Of a stretch of 10,385 bases of DNA, positions 7,279 to 10,385 are shown piece after piece (the first letter of the stretch is position 1; every line of letters begins with the position of its first letter). The notes beneath the pieces were generated by a model that was given only the letters and a program-made list of their open reading frames with translations, was not told the DNA's origin and searched no databases. Both the position numbers and the translations under genes were made by a program. Source of the stretch: Bacteroidota bacterium (lineage in GTDB: Bacteria; Bacteroidota; Bacteroidia; Chitinophagales; Chitinophagaceae); the NCBI GenBank assembly GCA_028876035.1, contig JAGWTK010000110.1:1-10385 (forward strand). The letters run 5' to 3'.

Positions 7279-8262
7279 CTACTTCACGCTCGAAAACTCT
7301 TTCGGCTGCTTGAACAGTTCCTCGTGCGGCAACGATTTGAAATACTCATAGGTAATTTTCAATCCGGCAGCACGGCTCACCGTAGGCTCCCAACCCAAAA
7401 TTTCTTTAGCGCGCCTGATATCGGGCTGGCGTTGTTTTGGATCGTCTTTGGGCAGCGGTTTATAAGTAATCTTTTGTTTGGTGCCGGTGAGTTTAATGAT
7501 CTCGTCGGCAAACTCTTTCAGCGTTATTTCATTGGGGTTGCCAATGTTCACCGGCTCAGCGCAGTCGCTCATCAGCAAACGATAGATACCCTCGATCAGA
7601 TCATCAACATAACAGAAACTGCGTGTTTGTGAACCATCACCAAATACGGTCAGGTCTTCACCACGCAGGGCCTGGCCAATGAATGCAGGCAGCGCACGGC
7701 CGTCATTGAGCCGCATTCTCGGGCCATAGGTGTTAAAGATGCGAACGATGCGCGTTTCAACACCATGGAACGTATGATAGGCCATGGTAATCGCCTCCTG
7801 GAATCGCTTGGCTTCGTCGTACACGCCGCGCGGCCCAATGGGATTTACATTTCCCCAGTATTCTTCGTTTTGCGGGTGCACCAGCGGATCGCCATATACT
7901 TCAGAAGTAGACGCAACCAGGATGCGGGCTTTCTTTGCTTTTGCAAGCCCCAGGCAATTATGGGTACCCAAAGAACCCACTTTAAGGGTTTGGATGGGAA
8001 TTTTTAAGTAGTCGATCGGACTTGCTGGTGATGCGAAGTTGAGGATATAGTGCAGTTCACCCGGCACATGAATAAACTTGGAAACGTCATGATGATAAAA
8101 CTCAAAATTCTCCAGCTTAAACAGGTGTTCAATATTCCGCAGGTCACCCGTTACCAGGTTGTCCATTCCAATGACGTGAAATCCTTCCTTTATAAACCGG
8201 TCGCAGAGATGTGATCCCAAAAATCCTGCAGCGCCGGTTACGAGTACGCGTTTTTTGCTCAT
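7279..8262 (-). CDS. UDP-glucuronate decarboxylase (UDP-xylose synthase)
   Basis: This 327-residue extended short-chain dehydrogenase is predicted to convert UDP-glucuronate to UDP-xylose with tightly bound NAD+. The nucleotide-binding loop is VTGAAGFLGSH (8-18). NFASPASPIDY (75-85) with PIQTLKVGSLGT (89-100) is a strong signature of UDP-xylose synthases. ASTSEVYGDPLVHPQ (117-131) supplies the active-site Ser/Thr and Glu, and YDEAK (148-152) the catalytic Tyr/Lys. The run from RIFNTYGPRM through NDGRALPAFI, then the TVFGDGSQTRSFCYVDDL region, closely follows the eukaryotic and bacterial UXS pattern. There is no formyltransferase domain, so it is not ArnA-like. It begins 14 bases after the UDP-glucose dehydrogenase stop; that enzyme makes its substrate, which strongly supports the assignment. 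A related epimerase or UDP-apiose synthase activity is less likely given the UXS-specific motifs. Confidence 0.93.
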   Translation of the reverse strand: MSKKRVLVTGAAGFLGSHLCDRFIKEGFHVIGMDNLVTGDLRNIEHLFKLENFEFYHHDVSKFIHVPGELHYILNFASPASPIDYLKIPIQTLKVGSLGTHNCLGLAKAKKARILVASTSEVYGDPLVHPQNEEYWGNVNPIGPRGVYDEAKRFQEAITMAYHTFHGVETRIVRIFNTYGPRMRLNDGRALPAFIGQALRGEDLTVFGDGSQTRSFCYVDDLIEGIYRLLMSDCAEPVNIGNPNEITLKEFADEIIKLTGTKQKITYKPLPKDDPKQRQPDIRRAKEILGWEPTVSRAAGLKITYEYFKSLPHEELFKQPKEFSSVK

Positions 8263-8276
8263 AAACGTTTTGTCAG

Positions 8277-9602
8277 TTATTTGTTTCCTGCAGGCACGGC
8301 GGTTGCGCGGCCCACGCTTTCATAATAAAAACCAAGTTCTTTGATAGCGTTGGTATCAAATAGGTTGCGCCCGTCGAAAATTACTTTGTTCTTCAGTCCG
8401 GTCACAATCTTCAGGAAGTTCGGCGTACGGAATTCGTTCCATTCTGTTGCAATGATGAGCGCATCTGCGCCGGCCAGGCAGTCGTACTGGTTCTCTGCAT
8501 AGGTAATCTTATCGCCGATCACCTGTTTCACATTGCCCATTGCTTCGGGATCGAAAGCTGCTACGCTGGCGCCTTCTGCTACCAGTGCATCTATCATATA
8601 TAATGCCGGTGCTTCGCGGATATCGTCGGTATTGGGTTTGAAGGCGAGACCCCACAAAGCGAATTTTTTGCCTTTAAGCTGGTTGTTAAAATATGCCTTG
8701 ATCTTTGGCATGAGGTGCAGCTTCTGCTTTTCGTTGATCTCCATCACCGCATTCAGGATTTTGAAATCGTATTTCGCATCCACCGACGATTTCACCAGTG
8801 CCTGCACGTCTTTGGGAAAACAGCTTCCGCCGTAACCAATACCCGGAAACAGGAATCGCTTGCCGATTCGCTCATCGCTTCCAACGCCCCGGCGCACCAT
8901 GTCAACATCTGCCCCCAGCTTTTCGCAGAGTACCGCAATCTCATTCATGAAAGTGATCTTGGTAGCCAGGAAAGAATTGGCGGCGTATTTGGTCAGTTCT
9001 GCCGAGCGTTCATCCATATAAATAATCGGGTTACCCTGGCGAACAAACGGGTTGTACAAATCGCCCATCACCTTACGGGCACGCTCAGACGAAGTTCCCA
9101 CCACCACGCGGTCGGGTTTCATGAAATCATCCACGGCTACGCCCTCGCGGAGAAATTCGGGATTGGATACTACGTCGAATTCGCCTTTATAGTTTTTTGC
9201 AATCGCCGCATGCACTTTTTCTGCCGTACCTACCGGAACCGTGCTTTTATCAACAATCACTTTGTAATCAGTAAGAATTTTTCCGAGATGATCGGCAACA
9301 CCTAAAATGTATTTGAGGTCGGCCGATCCATCTTCTCCGGGGGGCGTGGGCAATGCAAGAAATATGATGGTAGCATCTTTAATGCCTTCTTCAAGTGAAG
9401 TGGTAAAACGCAAACGTTCTTCTTTGAGGTTCCGTAAGAACAGTTTCTCCAGTCCGGGCTCATAAATGGTAATCTGACCCTGGGTGAGCTTGGTTACTTT
9501 GTTTTGGTCGATATCAACGCAGGTAACATCGTTGCCGGTTTCTGCGAAGCAAGTGCCTGTTACAAGGCCTACATATCCTGTGCCTACAACTGCTATTTTC
9601 AT
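8277..9602 (-). CDS. ugd: UDP-glucose 6-dehydrogenase
   Basis: This 441-residue cytoplasmic enzyme oxidises UDP-glucose to UDP-glucuronate with two NAD+. The N-terminal NAD domain opens with MKIAVVGTGYVGLVTG and contains the YEPGLE segment (47-52) and LPTPPGEDGSADL (84-96). DKSTVPVGT (118-126) and NPEFLREG (147-154) follow. The central helical region has ELTKYAANSFLATKITFMNE (202-221) with Lys205. GIGYGGSCFPKD (254-265) holds the catalytic Cys261. The C-terminal UDP-binding domain has GLAFKPNTDDIREAP and IFDGRN. Length is normal. The 41-base gap to the upstream aminotransferase shows no promoter, and the start has no Shine-Dalgarno site. The product can serve as a donor of glucuronic acid directly or feed UDP-xylose synthesis by the next gene; acidic residues are common in such exopolysaccharides. 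Confidence 0.97.
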   Translation of the reverse strand: MKIAVVGTGYVGLVTGTCFAETGNDVTCVDIDQNKVTKLTQGQITIYEPGLEKLFLRNLKEERLRFTTSLEEGIKDATIIFLALPTPPGEDGSADLKYILGVADHLGKILTDYKVIVDKSTVPVGTAEKVHAAIAKNYKGEFDVVSNPEFLREGVAVDDFMKPDRVVVGTSSERARKVMGDLYNPFVRQGNPIIYMDERSAELTKYAANSFLATKITFMNEIAVLCEKLGADVDMVRRGVGSDERIGKRFLFPGIGYGGSCFPKDVQALVKSSVDAKYDFKILNAVMEINEKQKLHLMPKIKAYFNNQLKGKKFALWGLAFKPNTDDIREAPALYMIDALVAEGASVAAFDPEAMGNVKQVIGDKITYAENQYDCLAGADALIIATEWNEFRTPNFLKIVTGLKNKVIFDGRNLFDTNAIKELGFYYESVGRATAVPAGNK

Positions 9603-9643
9603 CTTGCGGGGTGGGGTTTAATTATTAATGTATCGTGTTGTGC

Positions 9644-10385
9644 TCATTGATTGTTTACATATTCCAAAACAGCAGTGGCAATCGTAGTAAGCTGCTCCCT
9701 GTCAAGTTCGGTATGCATCGGCAACGAAATCACTCTCTCTGTCAACCAGTCTGTCACCGGCAAATCGAATCCACTGCCTCCAAACGCGTCAAACATTTGC
9801 TGGCGATGGGCAGGTACGGGATAATAGATCATCGACGGAATCTTGCGGGCAGCCAGGAACTCGTGCAGGCCGTCGCGGATACCGCCTTCTACCAGCAGCG
9901 TATACTGGTGGAATACATGCTTCGAATAACCGGCCCTTACGGGTATGGTTAGCCGCGGATGACCGGCAAACGCATTATCATAAAAGGCAGCTGCCTCGCG
10001 GCGGGCAGCGATATATTCGTCCAGCCTTGCCAATTTCACTTTCAGCACCGCAGCCTGTATGGTGTCCAGCCGGCTGTTACATCCCACCAAATCGTGGTAA
10101 TAACGCCGGCTCTGCCCATGATTGGCAATCATTCTCAACTTATTAGCTAACGTGTCGTCGGCAGTAAATATTGCCCCGCCATCGCCATAACAGCCGAGGT
10201 TTTTAGAGGGGAAAAAAGACGTGGTTCCTATTGTACCAATGGTTCCTGCCTTTTTAACCGTGCCATCTGCAAACCGGTAATCGCTTCCAATGGCCTGGGC
10301 ATTGTCTTCCACCACATGCAAACCATATTCACGGGCAATCTGCATAATCGCTTCCATGTTGGCTGCTTGTCCGTATAAATGAACC
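9644..10385 (-). CDS. DegT/DnrJ/EryC1/StrS-family sugar aminotransferase, N-terminus outside window
   Basis: This is a PLP-dependent enzyme expected to aminate a keto-sugar nucleotide using glutamate. The frame runs off the window edge: codons at 10358-10384 encode VHLYGQAAN, the family's HLYGQ motif, directly before the internal Met at 10357. The true start is therefore further upstream. About 246 of an expected 360-400 residues are visible. Family marks are VVEDNAQAIGS (cofactor-contacting Asp and Gln), TTSFFPSKNLGCYGDGGAIF with the PLP-binding Lys encoded at 10202-10204, NHGQSRRYYH, and GCNSRLDTIQAAVLKVKL. The C-terminal part has YPVPAHRQQMF and LPVTDWLTERVISLPMHTEL, both usual for the family. 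The stop lies 41 bases before ugd, so it probably leads the nucleotide-sugar operon within this window. The substrate cannot be fixed: a 3-keto-uronate (WbpE-like) or a dTDP-keto-6-deoxyhexose (FdtB/VioA-like) are both reasonable given the neighbours. Confidence 0.9.
   Translation of the reverse strand, partial: VHLYGQAANMEAIMQIAREYGLHVVEDNAQAIGSDYRFADGTVKKAGTIGTIGTTSFFPSKNLGCYGDGGAIFTADDTLANKLRMIANHGQSRRYYHDLVGCNSRLDTIQAAVLKVKLARLDEYIAARREAAAFYDNAFAGHPRLTIPVRAGYSKHVFHQYTLLVEGGIRDGLHEFLAARKIPSMIYYPVPAHRQQMFDAFGGSGFDLPVTDWLTERVISLPMHTELDREQLTTIATAVLEYVNNQ

Noticed and set aside
8715..9305. A 196-codon + strand open frame inside ugd
   Set aside because: It lies wholly opposite the conserved core of UDP-glucose dehydrogenase and its His- and Phe-rich peptide resembles no family; treated as a shadow frame.

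Overview
This window looks like part of an exopolysaccharide or capsule biosynthesis locus from a member of the Bacteroidota, most like the Chitinophagaceae. That placement is inferred from protein character and gene arrangement, not from a database search. None of the intact genes has a recognisable purine-rich Shine-Dalgarno site. Starts are instead preceded by A/T-rich or irregular sequence, as is common in Bacteroidota. Base composition is moderate and even across the window, with no insertion sequence, tRNA, rRNA, CRISPR array or obvious foreign island.

The layout is two convergent gene blocks. On the + strand (1-4688) are the tail of a VanZ-like membrane protein, a WcaF-type O-acetyltransferase, a WcaI-type GT4 glycosyltransferase, a WcaJ-type polyprenyl-phosphate hexose-1-phosphate transferase, and a multi-membrane-span GT39/PMT-like glycosyltransferase. 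On the - strand, read from 10385 down to 4685, are a DegT-family sugar aminotransferase (N-terminus outside the window), UDP-glucose 6-dehydrogenase, UDP-glucuronate decarboxylase, and the dTDP-rhamnose genes rfbB, rfbC and rfbD. The blocks meet tail to tail at 4685-4688, where the two stop codons share the palindrome TTAA.

The - strand block makes activated sugars: UDP-glucuronate, UDP-xylose and dTDP-L-rhamnose, probably with an amino sugar. The + strand block uses such donors. The WcaJ homologue would load the first sugar phosphate onto the lipid carrier, WcaI would extend it in the cytoplasm, WcaF would acetylate it, and the GT39 protein may add a sugar from a lipid-linked donor on the far side of the membrane. 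Missing from the window are rfbA (dTDP-glucose synthesis), a recognisable Wzx flippase, a Wzy polymerase, and the Wza/Wzc export genes. These would have to lie outside it.

The families are all well known and I see no clear sign of a new type of system. The points worth a second look are a hairpin just before the GT39 gene, the terminator-less convergent junction, and the uncertain roles of the GT39 and DegT proteins.
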